NCBI GenBank assembly: GCA_963971225.1 | Contig: OZ020269.1 | Span: 22,602,190 to 22,666,189 of the forward strand | Reading direction: 5' to 3' | DNA from: Melieria omissa | Lineage: Eukaryota; Arthropoda; Insecta; Diptera; Ulidiidae | DNA: 64,000 bases | The notes under the pieces: model-generated | Database searches by the model: none | What the model was told of the DNA's origin: nothing | What the model saw: only the letters and a program-made list of their open reading frames with translations | Program-made: the position numbers and the translations under genes | Shown here: piece by piece, positions 1 to 14,100 of the stretch | Layout of the letters: each line of letters begins with the position of its first letter | How positions within the stretch are numbered: position 1 is the stretch's first letter

Positions 1-412
1 GCGCTGATATCAAATACGGCTCGCTGCCACCAACCGAATGCTCGCTGCTGAGCTCCTACCAACTGTACGCTCGCTGCTGAGCTGATATCAATGAAGGCTC
101 GCTGTTGAGCTGATATCAAAACTACGGCTCGCTGCTACCAACCGAATGCTCGCTGCTGAGCTCCTACCAACCGTACGCTCGCTGCTGAGCCGATATCAAT
201 GAAGGCTCGCTGTTGAGCTGATATCAAATACGGCCCGCTGCTCCCAACCGAATGCTCGCTGCTGAGCTGCTACCAACCGTACACTCGCTGCTGAGCTGAT
301 ATCAATGAAGGCTCGCTGTTGAGCTGATATCAAATACGGCCCGCTGCTACCAACCGAATGCTCGCTGCTGAGCTGCTACCAATGAAGGCTCGCTGTCGAA
401 TGGTCTGCAAAC
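1..412. repeat. Satellite with ~106-bp higher-order unit, cut by the window edge
   Basis: A GCTCGCTGCTGAGC-type core recurs every 26-27 bp, alternately followed by 'CTACCAACCG', 'TGATATCAATGAAG' and 'TGATATCAAATACG' variants. The variant carrying GGCTCGCTG plus CCAACCGAATG recurs at about 18, 126, 232 and 338, so four short monomers make a higher-order unit of 106-108 bp. The last copy is truncated near 400. The array starts at base 1 and so continues to the left. It is GC-richer than everything around it. No coding sense was seen. Confidence 0.9.
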
Positions 413-1047
413 TAACACTAACTTATACCACGCCTGCACCGAGCTCAAATATAACCTATTTTCCATTGTTCGCACCTAACCTAACATAATACTCGCAACA
501 CGTGCGAGCCCTGTGCTATTCAACCAAGCCCCCCCAACCACATAATCACACCGTCCCACCAAACGACAATGAAGCCCCACCGCGATCCACAGCCAGCTCC
601 TCCGCTCATACTCACCCCCAAACTGCACCACTATCACTCCTTCAGCTCTCCAATATTCGGCTCGAAGGACCAAAAATGTTCGTACCACGACTCACGTGCG
701 AATAAATACACGAATGTTGTTCGTTTCCAAAACGTATAAGAAATGTCGTTTAATGCAAGGTGCTTGTACAATGTAGTGGTTAAATGTTTGTTCTACACAA
801 ATTCCTACAATTTATTCCCTGATTTTTACAGCACTATTTGCTCCGTTCCGTTCACATCAAAAAAATCTCAATTCAATTCGTTCTCCTCCTCTTCCTCCCG
901 TCCGAACCGCCATCTTCCCTTTTTCCCTTTTTTGTCTCCTCTCCTTCGCCGCTGCACCGAGCTGCCAGATCGCATTCGCTGCACGTCCCTGCCACGCCGT
1001 CAGGCGTGAACAATAAGAAACACTTAGAATGAAGGCGTTCTTATGTT

Positions 1048-1125
1048 GCGGTTCCAAGCCGCATAAGAATTGAACCCACGACCTCTGGGATAGGAGCTCA
1101 GTGCTCTTTACGTTGGCCTACAAAA
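1048..1125 (-). mobile_element. tRNA-derived SINE head, decayed
   Basis: On the minus strand a B-box-like GGTTCAATTCT follows CAGAGGTCGTG, the usual layout of a tRNA anticodon-arm/T-arm region. The same block with few changes is found on the plus strand at 20960-21030. The T-stem does not pair (GTGGG against CTTAT) and no acceptor stem forms, so it is not a working tRNA. The best reading is a decayed SINE promoter head. Confidence 0.5.
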
Positions 1126-1653
1126 GCGGTCAAAAACCACCACCACCTTTGGCATTGCAAACTCTTTTCTTGCCTTACTTTCTACTATCTCTGAGTGTTC
1201 TGGAACCAAACATACAGTGCCAGAAGCTGTTATTCGGGAATATTCTGCTAGGATTTCTGTTGAAAATATAGATCAAAAAACTTTGAAAACTTACTTTTCC
1301 AATTTTCTTCACTTACTTTGCGCCCATCCCGCAAAGTAACAAAGTCCATAGAACAACCCCAAAGTAAACTTTCGGCCATCCTTTTCCAAACCACAAATTC
1401 TCCTTAAGCAAATGATTTTTCACTTTCGGTTTACTTGCATATTGATTTCACTTTATTTTTATTATAAATATTTACGTTACAACAATTTCTATGCAATTAC
1501 AAATCAATCGATATCCATTTCTTTACTTTCATTTCATCTTTTTTGTCAGCTTTAGCTGGATTCAGAAAAAAAAAATCATATAATAAATTTTTCATATATG
1601 CCACAAGCAACTGGCTGTGCCAGTCACTGCGACACTTTAACAATTCGTTAGTG

Positions 1654-1659
1654 TTTATT
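1654..1659 (-). terminator. Candidate poly(A) signal of thin
   Basis: TTTATT on the plus strand reads AATAAA on the minus strand, about 235 nt after the thin stop codon, and is the nearest exact hexamer. In AT-rich DNA such a match can be chance; further candidates lie beyond it (for example near 1452). Confidence 0.35.
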
Positions 1660-1891
1660 TGTTTGGGGATTATAAAATGTAGGAGCATAAATAAATATTC
1701 AATGGGCTCAATAAATAACAAAAATGTTGCATTTGTATTTAAACTTATTTTCACTTTTGCAGTTTTTCTTTGAATTTCATTTTTTTTGTGTGTATATATT
1801 TGTTTGATTGTTCTCTCTTATATATGTATGTAATATATAGCTGGGCTTAAGCATTGTTTGTTGTTGTTGTTGTTGTTTCACATGGACACAC

Positions 1892-2105
1892 TTAGAACAC
1901 TTGTACGCGATGATTCTCACGATCGCATACCAAAATGTTTCCGTTGGACATGATGGCGACACCCTCGAGTCCTTTGAATTCTGAATCGCCAGAACCCCAC
2001 GAGCCGAAGGTCTTCAGAAAACTGCCATCGGGATTGAAGATTTGTATGCGATTATTGCCAGAATCGGCAACGAATATATAACCCTGATCATCCACAGCGA
2101 CGCCT
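1892..2105 (-). CDS. tn: thin coding exon 11 (last): NHL blades 5-6 and stop
   Basis: The acceptor is CTCTCAACAG at 2106-2108; the exon completes a split Arg codon. It encodes [18 protein letters not shown] followed by RIQIF, then a second blade ending ENHRVQVF, then TAA at 1894-1892. Both carry the NHL signature (GVAV...D...I.VAD..N.RIQ.F). The protein ends exactly at the last strand of the propeller, as in TRIM-NHL proteins where the final blade closes the ring. Confidence 0.95.
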
Positions 2106-5100
2106 CTGTTGAGAGATGAATATTAAAAGACAAAATTAAATTTTAAATTAATTAAAAGACAAAATGTGAGGCGGAGTTTTGAAATGCTTTTGTGGAAATG
2201 CTTTTGGGAAATGGAAAGAGAGGTTCGTACCTTGGAAACTTGAACTGCCCATCGTCTGAGCCTTCGCCACCAAAAGTCGATAGCACTTTGCCGTTGACGT
2301 CGAATATCTGTTGGAAAGGAGATGAGACTTAATGAATAACAACTTGAAAACTTGTTAATTTGTTTAATTGAAACTATTCAAATTGAAATTTCATATACTT
2401 AAATTATTCGAAATTGTACAAATTAGTAAAAATTTCATTAAATCAAATACCTAACACAAAATTTAAAAGTCGTTTTGTAAATTAATTAAAATTAATTAAA
2501 GTTATTAATACATAATTACTTAGTTCGAAATCAATAAAATTATTATTAAAATTAAAAGAAAATAATTAAATAAATTTTTTAAATAAAAAACTAAAAAATA
2601 TTTAATTAGTTAAAAATCAATTAAAAGTAATTCGAATTTGAAAAACATAAATAATTGCAAAAAAAACCAAAGTAAATATTTAAATTATTTGAAACAATAA
2701 AAACTGGTCCATAATTAATTAATTGATATCACACAACACTGAAAACTATTGATTGTATATTGAATTATATTATAATTTTTTTTAATTGTAATTGATTGAA
2801 TTCAAATTAACTAAACAAAAAATAATAAATAATTTAATTAATTTAATTAAAATTAATTAAATAAGTAATGATGAATATTTTTTCAGCCTAAGTCTTAGTC
2901 TTAGTCTTAGTCTTAGTCTTAGTCTTAGTCTTAGTCTTAGTCTTAGTCTTAGTCTTAGTCTTAGTCTTAGTCTTAGTCTTAGTCTTAGTCTTAGTCTTAG
3001 TCTTAGTCTTAGTCTTAGTCTTAGTCTTAGTCTTAGTCTTAGTCTTAGTCTTAGTCTTAGTCTTAGTCTTAGTCTTAGTCTTAGTCTTAGTCTTAGTCTT
3101 AGTGTTAGTGTTAGTTTTAGTGTTAGTGTTAGTCTTAGTATTAGTCTTAGTCTTAGTCTTAGTGTTAGTGTTAGTCTTAGTCTTAGTGTTAGTGTTAGTC
3201 TTAGTCTTAGTCTTAGTCTTAGTCTTAGTCTTAGTCTTAGTCTTAGTCTTAGTCTTAGTCTTAGTCTTAGTCTTAGTCTTAGTCTTAGTCTTAGTCTTAG
3301 TCTTAGTCTTAGTCTTAGTCTTAGTCTTAGTCTTAGTCTTAGTCTTAGTCTTAGTCTTAGTCTTAGTCTTAGTCTTAGTCTTAGTCTTAGTCTTAGTCTT
3401 AGTCTTAGTCTTAGTCTTAGTCTTAGTCTTAGTCTTAGTCTTAGTCTTAGTCTTAGTCTTAGTCTTAGTCTTAGTCTTAGTCTTAGTCTTAGTCTTAGTC
3501 TTAGTCTTAGTCTTAGTCTTAGTCTTAGTCTTAGTCTTAGTCTTAGTCTTAGTCTTAGTCTTAGTCTTAGTCTTAGTCTTAGTCTTAGTCTTAGTCTTAG
3601 TCTTAGTCTTAGTCTTAGTCTAAATGAGTTCAAAATCAATAATAAATTCACATCTACGCAGAATTTAAATTATTGATTAATTCAATAATTGAATTGATAA
3701 AAATATTATTCAAGCGAAAATTTTACATTTTAAAAAAATATTTAATTTAATAGTAAATTTTTATTCAATCAAACTTTAATTCACTACAATAACACAAAAA
3801 TAGAAAGTCGGATTTTAAATTAATTAAAATTAATTAAATAAAAAATAATTAATATTCAAGTTTACCAAATGTATAAATAATTGATGAATTGAATAACTGA
3901 ATTGTTATAGCTATTATTTAAACTACAATTTTTTATATTACAAATAATATTTGACATTTTCAAATAAATCAAAATTTAGCTTATTCAAATAACACATTTT
4001 TTTCGAAATTAATTGAAAGTAATTAAACCGAAAATAATAAATAGTAATTAAATTCATACAAAATCAATTCAATGTAATAAAATCAAATCTACATGAAATA
4101 TAAATAATTGCAAAAATACCAAAGCACAGCGCAGAGCAATAACGAAATGTCCACAGAACTTTCGTTGTGTGGGTGTGATGTAACTTTTTAATTGAAATCT
4201 GCGCTGGGATTTGGCTGATGCAAATTGCAATGGTCGTTGTAGCGTTAAATTACCTGAATTCTGTGGTTATTGGAATCGGATACAATAACACGATTCGTGT
4301 TCGAGACGGCAATGTAGTGCGGATGCTCGAGTTGTCCTTCGCCGCGACCGCAAGTGCCAAATTTGCCAACGAATGTGCCATCGGACTGGAAGACCTTTTA
4401 TTGCACATCAAGTAGGAAGGAGTGGCGACGGCAACGACGAAAAGAGAGAATTTACAAAATAACATTTTCATCAAAACGAAATGAAACGAAATGAAATTAA
4501 ATTGCACCGGATGGAGAATTGGCGCCGAAGCATGAGTTAAGGTATGGAATTTCACTTCAAATGAAATGGAAAATGCAAATACTTGCACCTGTATGTGTGC
4601 GCGTGTGTGTGTGTGTGTGTGTGTGTATATGAATGGTTCGATGGCTTGATTGGTGCGGCAAAAGGGCTCACACTTCGCTTCGATTGTAGGCCAGTGATTA
4701 ATTGCAAATATTTGCATATTCAATGAGCGTACAACAACAACCAACCGCACACAATGACACCGACTGCGCTGACATTTGTGTGTATGTAGCTATTTAATGT
4801 AAGCTTAGCCGCAGCTAAATATTTCACACAAAATTCACACACACATACGCAGGCAGTCACATTCAAGTGTACTGTTGTTGTTGTTGTTGTTGGCTTATGC
4901 AAATGTGGCCCGGCCTGATGTTCGTCGACACACACTTACCTGCACTCGATGGTTCTCTTTGTCGCATACGTAGATGAAGCCCAGCGCATCGGTGGTGACG
5001 CCCCAAGGATAATTGAATTTACCATCTGCGGTGCCCTGTGAGCCAAATGCGCGCAAAAAGCGTCCTTGCGGATCGAGTACTTGTATGCGATGATTGTATC

Positions 5101-8100
5101 TGCAATTTTGGCCAATTCCAGGCGGCGCCATTTGAGAGAAGAGCCGAGAGCGAGGAAGGAAGAAAGAGAGATGCGGAGAAATAGTTTCGGTTAGCTGCTG
5201 TCATGGTAGGTTCAACAGTTTAATTACGCTTCTGGGCAATGCGGACAATGCAAAATCGTTCGCGGCAGTTCGAACTAATTCGCGCTAATTGAATCAAGTC
5301 GCGGCTTGAACAATAGCGGCAACTATTTTGAATACGTAATGTGATTTGTATTCAAATATTATACACTGAGACAGTTCAAAGATGGAAGTTAAATTTGTGC
5401 GAGATAAACTTGAATGCTTGGCTGTTTTGTTGGAACATTAAACTTTTTGATACCTGAGCTATTGATTTCGGAATCAAATATTTTTGTTTGAACTTTAGGA
5501 TGTTTTGAAGTTTTGATTGCATAGTGAAAAAAAGTTAATGTTTGGGTTTCAAAAAGAATAATAAAAAAAAATTGTTTAATTAAAAAAAAAATTATAAAAA
5601 TTTGTGTCTATGGTTCTAGGAATCAAATTTTTGGTTCGTCTTAAAGATAGTTTAAAGTTTTGATCGCATATTGAAAACAAACAAGTTAATGTTTGGGTTT
5701 CAAAAATGATAATAAAAAAAATTATAAAACTTGCCGTCTAGGAATCAAATTTTTGGTTAGTTAATGTTTGGGTTTCAAAAAGAATAATAAAAAAAAAAAT
5801 TTTTTAAATTAAAAACAAAACATTTAATTTCTGTCTATGTCAAATTTCTTGGTGGTCTTAAAGATGGTTTAAGGTTTTGATCGCATATTGAAAACAAAAA
5901 TGTTAATGTTTGGGTTTCAAAAGAATAATGACAAAATTTTAAAAAATTACAAAAAAAATTATAAAAATTCTGTATATGGTTCTAGGAATCAAATTTCTTG
6001 GTGGTCTTAGAGATAGTTTAAAGTTTTGATCGCATATTGAAAACAAAAAAGTTAGTGTTTAGATTTCAAAAAGAATTATAAAAAATTTTTTTCAAAATTA
6101 CAACAAAAATTATAAAAATTTATGGTTCTAGGAATCAAATAATTTTGCTTGGACTTTAGGATGATTTGAAATTTTGATCGCATAGTGAAAACAAAAAAGA
6201 TAATGTTTGGGTTTCAAAAAGAAAGCCGAGTCAAAAGTCTTTCAAATTTTTGAAGCTAATCCATTGCAATCTTTTCAGAAATAATAACTATTTCTGTCTA
6301 TGGTTTTAAGAATCAAATTTCTTGTAGGTCTTAAAGATGGTTTAAAGTTTTGATCAAATATTAAAAACAAAAAACGAATGTTTGAATTTCAAACACAAAA
6401 GCGAGTCAAAGGTGTTTGCAATTTCCAGGTCTTTTCATTGAAATCTTTTCTATGGTTCTAGGAATCAAATTTTGACGTTGGTTTGTCTTTAGGATGGTTT
6501 GTAGTCTTAAGCGCCAAAAAAACTTAATGTTTGAGTTTCAAACAGAAAGGCGAATCAAAGGTGTGTGATATTTTTGAGGTCATTCCATCATTGTTCATAT
6601 TCAGTCAAAAGAGCCTCGCAATAAGCCTTGTGAAATGACTTTGGGCAATGACCACTGCATGCCCAAATTTCTTGAAAAATTCTTGTCAAATTGGTTGAAA
6701 CCATATTTGCAACTCAAAATCTTTGCAAAATATGGAAAATTGGGAGGGTTTAAACCCAAAAAACCCCCCTTGCGTTCGCCACTGTTCAGACTAGATGAAA
6801 TTTTCTAACACTTTTGTGATTTATGGCCTTTTTTTACTTTTAATCTTCTTGACTTTAAATCTTCTTGGCAAGTAACTAACTTTCAGCGCACCTAAAATTA
6901 CCAAATAAACTTGATGAACTGCCTAATGAACTCTTTAATCTCATTCATATATAAAGTACTATGTATACATAGTGCAATAATATATATGCAAAACAATCGC
7001 TTTCAAACTTTGCCTCGCACACCTTAGCTGCCACACTTTCACCATCACTTCCGTACAACTTTCCTGCTTTCACTCAAACTCCAAAGACTCGATTCGATTA
7101 ACTGTCAGCGCGCAGTTCATTATTTCATTACCTCCAAACAATTTTTAATTACCTTCAAATAAAAACAACAACAACAATAAACCTAGAAAGTTGAACTTTA
7201 ATCATAGACAGAGCTCGACTTTTGCTCATTTCCGGCGAAAATTCGTGCCGAGTGCCAATGAATAGAATTAATTTCGTCATTATTATTTCACGGATTAGCG
7301 ACTGACAGCCGCAGCTGACGCGCATTCGACGTTTGCCCTATTAAGTTGAACATTATCCGCTTAGCATTTGCAATTAGGCCGACACACGCGCCCAACATTG
7401 GATCGCCATCAGACTCGACTTGCCACTTTCCTGTTTTAATTAAAAAGTTGCCCCGAGTTTCGCAATTAATGCGCTTTTTGGCTTTAAGCTGATCTCAAAT
7501 ACGCTTTGCCTTATTCGTTCAAGTTTAATCGCACTCACCTGTCGGCAATGATGTATTGTCCAATGCGATTGACCGCCACTCCGGCCAAACAATCGAACTC
7601 GCCCTCACCGTTGCCGTACTCGCCGAATTGCTTCACAAAGATGCCGTTCGAGTCGAACACCTGCACGCGATGATTCGACGAGTCGGCCACAACGATGCTA
7701 TTGTCGGGGCCGACGGCTAGGCCGCGCGGCCACGTAAAGGATCCGGGCTCGCTCCCCCGGCCCCCCAATTGGAACAGCTGCTGACGCTTGCGCAGGTACA
7801 TCTGTCTAGGGGAAGTACCTGCCACTCCGGTTATACCGGCTGCTGCTGCTACCGTAGGGGACGTAGGGGAGCCTAGCCCGTTTTTTGAACCGTCATCATC
7901 GGACGAGCCAATCTCGTTGGCCTGCCGCAACGGCAGACCCAGGCTGAGGCGACGCGACACGTCGCTGGCGGTGCTGCGCGAGCTGCTGGGGCCGGCGGCG
8001 TGTGACGACGACGGATGCGCCGACGAGGTGCTGCTGTAGCCGGTGTCGCGACCGCTGGTCGACGGCGCATCCTTGCTGCTCTTGTTGCCGTACTTGTTCT

Positions 8101-11100
8101 TCAGATAGCGCGCCCACGAGCTAAGCGCCTCACCATCCTTGTTGTCGGTCGAGGAGCTGGCCAGTGCGTTGCGCGCCGACGCGGTGCTGCGATCGGCAGT
8201 GGGCGAACTGTCGCGCGATTTCAGCGCATGCGAAGAGCGACTGCGCGCCAGATCGGAGCTGCCATAGCCGGAGTACCTGCAAGTACCAGCAAAGTGGGTT
8301 CAGTGAGGGTGACTACTACGTTCAGGGCTAATGTGATATATGATGTGGTGGTGAGAATTGATGGCAGCTTTAATCACTCATTGATTGATCAGGCATGGCA
8401 TTGATTTGGCATGTTTTGTTGATTGGTGAGAGATTTATTGAATGGATTTTTGATCTTCACAAGTTGCGTCAAACTATTTTAGGAAGCATTTATTGAGGGA
8501 CTGTATGTTTTCATTTATGTATTGAATGAATCTTAATCGATTTTAGTTGATTTTTTGATTGAGGATCAATTTTCAATATTAATTGAATTCAGTTCTTATT
8601 GATTAAACATTAATAGAATCGATTTAAACTAATTAACTGAATTGACTTGAATTGCTAATACGTGTCTTGATTTAAATGCTTTGATTTGGCTTAAATTTAC
8701 TTAAAATGAATGGAATTGATTTGAATTAAAATTTAATTAATTTACATTGAATTGATTTGAATTAAAATTTAATTCATTTACATTGAATTGAATTAGATCG
8801 AAATTAATTGTACTGAATTGAATTGAATTGAATTGAATTGAATTGAATTGAATTGAATTGAATTGAATTGAATTGAATTGAATTGAATTGAATTGAATTG
8901 AATTGAATTGAATTGAATTGAATTGAATTGAATTGAATTGAATTGAATTGAATTGAATTGAATTGAATTGAATTGAATTGAATTGAATTGAATTGAATTG
9001 AATTGAATTGAATTGAATTGAATTGAATTGAATTGAATTGAATTGAATTGAATTGAATTGAATTGAATTGAATTGAATTGCATTGAATTGAATTGAATTG
9101 AATTGAATTGAATTGAATTGAATTGAATTGAATTGAATTGAATTGAATTGAATTGAATTGAATTGAATTGAATTGAATTGAATTGAATTGAATTGAATTG
9201 AATTGAATTGAATTGAATTGAATTGAATTGAATTGAATTGAATTGAATTGAATTGAATTGAATTGAATTGAATTGAATTGAATTGAATTGAATTGAATTG
9301 AATTGAATTGAATTGAATTGAATTGAATTGAATTGAATTGAATTGAATTGAATTGAATTGAATTGAATTGAATTGAATTGAATTGAATTGAATTGAATTG
9401 AATTGAATTGAATTGAATTGAATTGAATTGAATTGAATTGAATTGAATTGAATTGAATTGAATTGAATTGAATTGAATTGAATTGAATTGAATTGAATTG
9501 AATTGAATTGAATTGAATTGAATTGAATTGAATTGAATTGAATTGAATTGAATTGAATTGAATTGAATTGAATTGAATTGAATTGAATTGAATTGAATTG
9601 AATTGAATTGAATTGAATTGAATTGAATTGAATTGAATTGAATTGAATTGAATTGAATTGAATTGAATTGAATTGAATTGAATTGAATTGAATTGAATTG
9701 AATTGAATTGAATTGAATTGAATTGAATTGAATTGAATTGAATTGAATTGAATTGAATTGAATTGAATTGAATTGAATTGAATTGAATTGAATTGAATTG
9801 AATTGAATTGAATTGAATTGAATTGAATTGAATTGAATTGAATTGAATTGAATTGAATTGAATTGAATTGAATTGAATTGAATTGAATTGAATTGAATTG
9901 AATTGAATTGAATTGAATTGAATTGAATTGAATTGAATTGAATTGAATTGAATTGAATTGAATTGAATTGAATTGAATTGAATTGAATTGAATTGAATTG
10001 AATTGAATTGAATTGAATTGAATTGAATTGAATTGAATTGAATTGAATTGAATTGAATTGAATTGAATTGAATTGAATTGAATTGAATTGAATTGAATTG
10101 AATTGAATTGAATTGAATTGAATTGAATTGAATTGAATTGAATTGAATTGAATTGAATTGAATTGAATTGAATTGAATTGAATTGAATTGAATTGAATTG
10201 AATTGAATTGAATTGAATTGAATTGAATTGAATTGAATTGAATTGAATTGAATTGAATTGAATTGAATTGAATTGAATTGAATTGAATTGAATTGAATTG
10301 AATTGAATTGAATTGAATTGAATTGAATTGAATTGAATTGAATTGAATTGAATTGAATTGAATTGAATTGAATTGAATTGAATTGAATTAAATTAAATTG
10401 AATTAAATTGAATTGAATTGAATTGAATTGAATTGAATTGAATTGAATTGAATTGAATTGAATTGAATTGAACTGAATTGAATTGAATTGAATTGAATTG
10501 AATTGAATTGAATTGAATTGAATTGAATTGAATTGAATTGAATTGAATTGAATTGAATTGAATTGAATTGAATTGAATTGAATTGAATTGAATTGAATTG
10601 AATTGAATTGAATTGAATTGAATTGAATTGAATTGAATTGAATTGAATTGAATTGAATTGAATTGAATTATATTGAATTAAATAAAAGTTACTGGAATTT
10701 AATTGAATTTATTTAAAATAAATGTATTCAAATTAAAATTATTTTTTTAATCTATTTAAGTTGTATACATTCAACTAATTGAGTAATGGTTCAAATAATT
10801 GAATAAATTCACTTATAGAGTTTTATTGATAACATTTTAATGATTGAATATGAATTAATCGATTTGAATTGATTAATTATATTGACCTGGATTGCCTTAA
10901 ATTGATTGGAATGAACTGAAATTTGTGTGATTTAGTTGATTTTGTTAAATGAATTGAAATTAGTTTGATTTGAAGTAATTTAATTTATTTCCTTATTATT
11001 CAGTATGCAATTTATTGTTGATTTTCACTCAAAAACTTGAGTTTTCTTTAGATTATAATAAATAGTTCATTAGTCATGAATTAATTAATTATCATCAGTT

Positions 11101-14100
11101 ATTAATCATCAAGTAATTGAATGAGTTTTTTAAATAAAATTAATATTCCATTATTAATGCGTTTGTGAATTTTTTTTTTATTAATCATCAAGTAATTAAT
11201 ATTTTGAATACAAGTTGCACGACTAATTGACTCTGTCGACTAAAATCTTTATTTATGGAAGATTTAATTCATTAAATATTTATTTAATATTCATTCGTTG
11301 ATTCATATTTATTAAATATTCATTAAGTAATTCAATTAATTTACTACAAATTTGCTCGATTGTTAGTTGAATTTTTCAACATCTTTCTTTTTTAGTTGCA
11401 ATTTGTTGAAGATTTAGTTAACGCATTAATTCACTTTTAATGGTTACTTCAGTTTTGTTTAATAATCGGCAAATAATTTCATTTATTATTTCAAATTTCA
11501 CGATTATTAGTTGACTTTTCGACCTAAATTTTTTTATTGCCCTTTAATGTAGATTTAATTAATGAATTATTGCATTATTAATTCTTTGAGTAAAGCATAA
11601 TGAACTTTCTTTTTTAATCATCAATTAACTTAATTAATTGACTACAATTTCAATCAACTAGTTCACTCTTTTGTCATGAATTCCTTATTTTCATTTCATT
11701 GAATATTTAGTTAATGAGTTGATTCAATGTTATTTGATCATTAATTTTTTGGGTTGAATCATTGCTGATTCTAGTCATTAATAATGCATTTTAAACTTTT
11801 ATGTAATCATTAATTGATTGATAGTTAACATAAGCTCACGAAATGAATGAATCAATGAGTGATTGTGTGATTTATTAATTTTTAACGAAACTCCAAATTC
11901 GAAGCTAATTTACAGTCGTCAAGCTACAACTAACACAATTTTAATTGTGATTAAATTATTTTCAGTTTCACTATTAATTACGTCCATTAATTGAACCGGT
12001 GTTAATTCATAAAGAATAGCAACAACGAACGCGTGTTTTATTTTCAGGTATAAATTAATACAGTCAACAACTTTTCTTTTTTTTTGTATTTTTTAAATAG
12101 TGTCAGTTCGAAGGAACAATTTTCCAAAAATTACAAAAAAAAAATAAAATTTTGAACAAAAAACAACAACTAACGGAAATTTATTAGGGGGAACTGCACA
12201 ATGAGAATGAGAGAGTTCAACATTAAGTGAGATAATGAGGGAGAGAGAGAGAAAACGCTCACAAATACAAAGAAAGCGCGCACTGGGAAAGAATCGCATC
12301 TGTTTCAAGCCATTTTTACATTTGCACTGCGCGCATTGTTTTAGTTAACAATAATGAAATGCATTCGTAAGCCGCAATTTGCACGCTCATCTCTTCGTAT
12401 CGTACAGCGAGTTGCTCTCGGCAGCAGCTTGGTGCACTGAGCGAATGTCAAATTGTTTCAAACTCTCAACGGTTGTTGTCGTTCGTATCGATCGATAGGA
12501 AAACACATTTTCGACTGTTTGATTTTGGATGTTTTTGTTTGGTTTTTGTTTTTGATTCGCACCTTGAAGCTAAATAAGCAGATGGCGATGCTGTGGTCGG
12601 CGACACGGGCTCATCCAGATCGTCGTCGTCGATGCCGAGCGCGTGCGAGGAGCGACTGTGCGCCAGCCGGCTGCGTCGCTCCTTCATCGCCAAGTAGCGC
12701 GAGCGTCCGGTGCCGTAGCGAGTGTCCGAATCGTCGCCGGTGCCGTTGGCGTCCTCATCGAAGGAGGCGGTGGGCGTGGACAGCGATGGCTGCGATACAA
12801 TGGCGCTGCTCTTGCTTTTGTTTAGAAAGCGACTTGTGTAGCTGGAAAATTTTTCGTTTCATTTTTCGATTGACTCGACTGATTGGCAACGAATGTTATA
12901 AACGATACTAAATGCTTTTTCTTTTCTACATGTTTTTTGTTTTTTAATTCTTTTTCTTCGCATCGGTTGAGAGTAGCAACAAAAACAAAAACACAAAGTA
13001 CAGCGACCAATAAAAGCGCTTAAACATTGACAATGATGAACATAGAGATTTTGTTTTTTTTGTTTTGTTTTGTTTTTTTAATGTGTGGGGATATGTGGAA
13101 AAGTGCATAAAGGTGGGATTATTTGAAACAAAAATGTGTGATTGAAATTAATTGGCTTAATTGATAATTGTGCTCAACTAGTGAGTATAAATAATACAAA
13201 CTATTTTTATTTACTACTGTAATGATACAAATTTTTAATAATACAAGTTTCAATGACTAAATTACTGAATTTTATCCAGTTTAAACATTTTTTTTAATTT
13301 AATTAGTAGAATTACTGACTTTTATCTCATTTAATGAGTTAATGTTTTCATTTTTAATAATTAAAATTTCATTGAATAAAAAAATTTAAATTTTCAATGA
13401 ATAAAAATTTGAATGAAATTTAATTTGAAAAATCTGAAATTCATCTTATTTCATTTTTATTAATTTTTTTTATTTTTTTAGTGAAATAACTTACTTTGAT
13501 TCAGTTTCAATTTGGTTAATATTTTTAATAATTAAAATTTCGATAATTAAAAAAATATAAATTTTCAATTAATGAAATTTCTGAATTTAAATTTTATTTT
13601 TGTTTACTTACTTTGATCTAATTTCAATTTAAAAAATGAATGAATGTAATTACAATTTCAAAATTAAAATTTCTGTGAGTAACATTCCAAAACTTTTCAT
13701 TTTTAATATTTAAAATTTCAATACATAAAAAAATTACAATTTTCAATGAATAAACTTACTGAATTTCATCTAATTTCAATTTATTCATTTTTTTTATTAA
13801 TTAGTGAATTTATTTACTTTGATCTAATTTCAATTTAGTTATTATTTTTTTAATTTTAAATGTATTGAAGTTGAAATTAAAAGTAAATAATTAAAATTTA
13901 ATAATTAAAAATTCAATGAATGAATAAAATTAAAATTAAAAAATCAAAATTTTCAATATCAAAATTTTCAATGAATCAAATTACAAAACTTTTCATTTTT
14001 AATAATTAAAATTTCAATTAATAAAAAATTCAAATTTTCAATGATTAAAATTACTGAATTTCATCTAATTTGAATTCTATTCAATTTTTTATTTAATTTA

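Larger units (their letters stand above)
413..1891. other. 3' flank and 3' UTR of thin; no other gene seen
   Basis: Apart from a tRNA-like SINE remnant near 1050-1125 and a candidate poly(A) signal at 1654-1659, this is unique AT-rich DNA with a short GTT run near 1860-1877 directly below the thin stop codon. Small open frames here show no recognisable domain and no splice context. The segment adjoining 1892 should be the thin 3' UTR on the minus strand. Confidence 0.6.

Noticed and set aside
1048..1125. tRNA gene on the minus strand
   Set aside because: The B-box looks right but the T-stem and acceptor stem do not pair, and a near-copy exists at 20960-21030, so it is a SINE head.
2857..3651. 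Long Leu-Arg (minus) and Leu-Val (plus) open frames
   Set aside because: They are translations of a stop-free hexamer microsatellite in an intron, with no start context or domain.
8793..9083. Asn-Ser-Ile-Gln-Phe repeat frame
   Set aside because: Artefact of the AATTG array; it stops at the first interruption.
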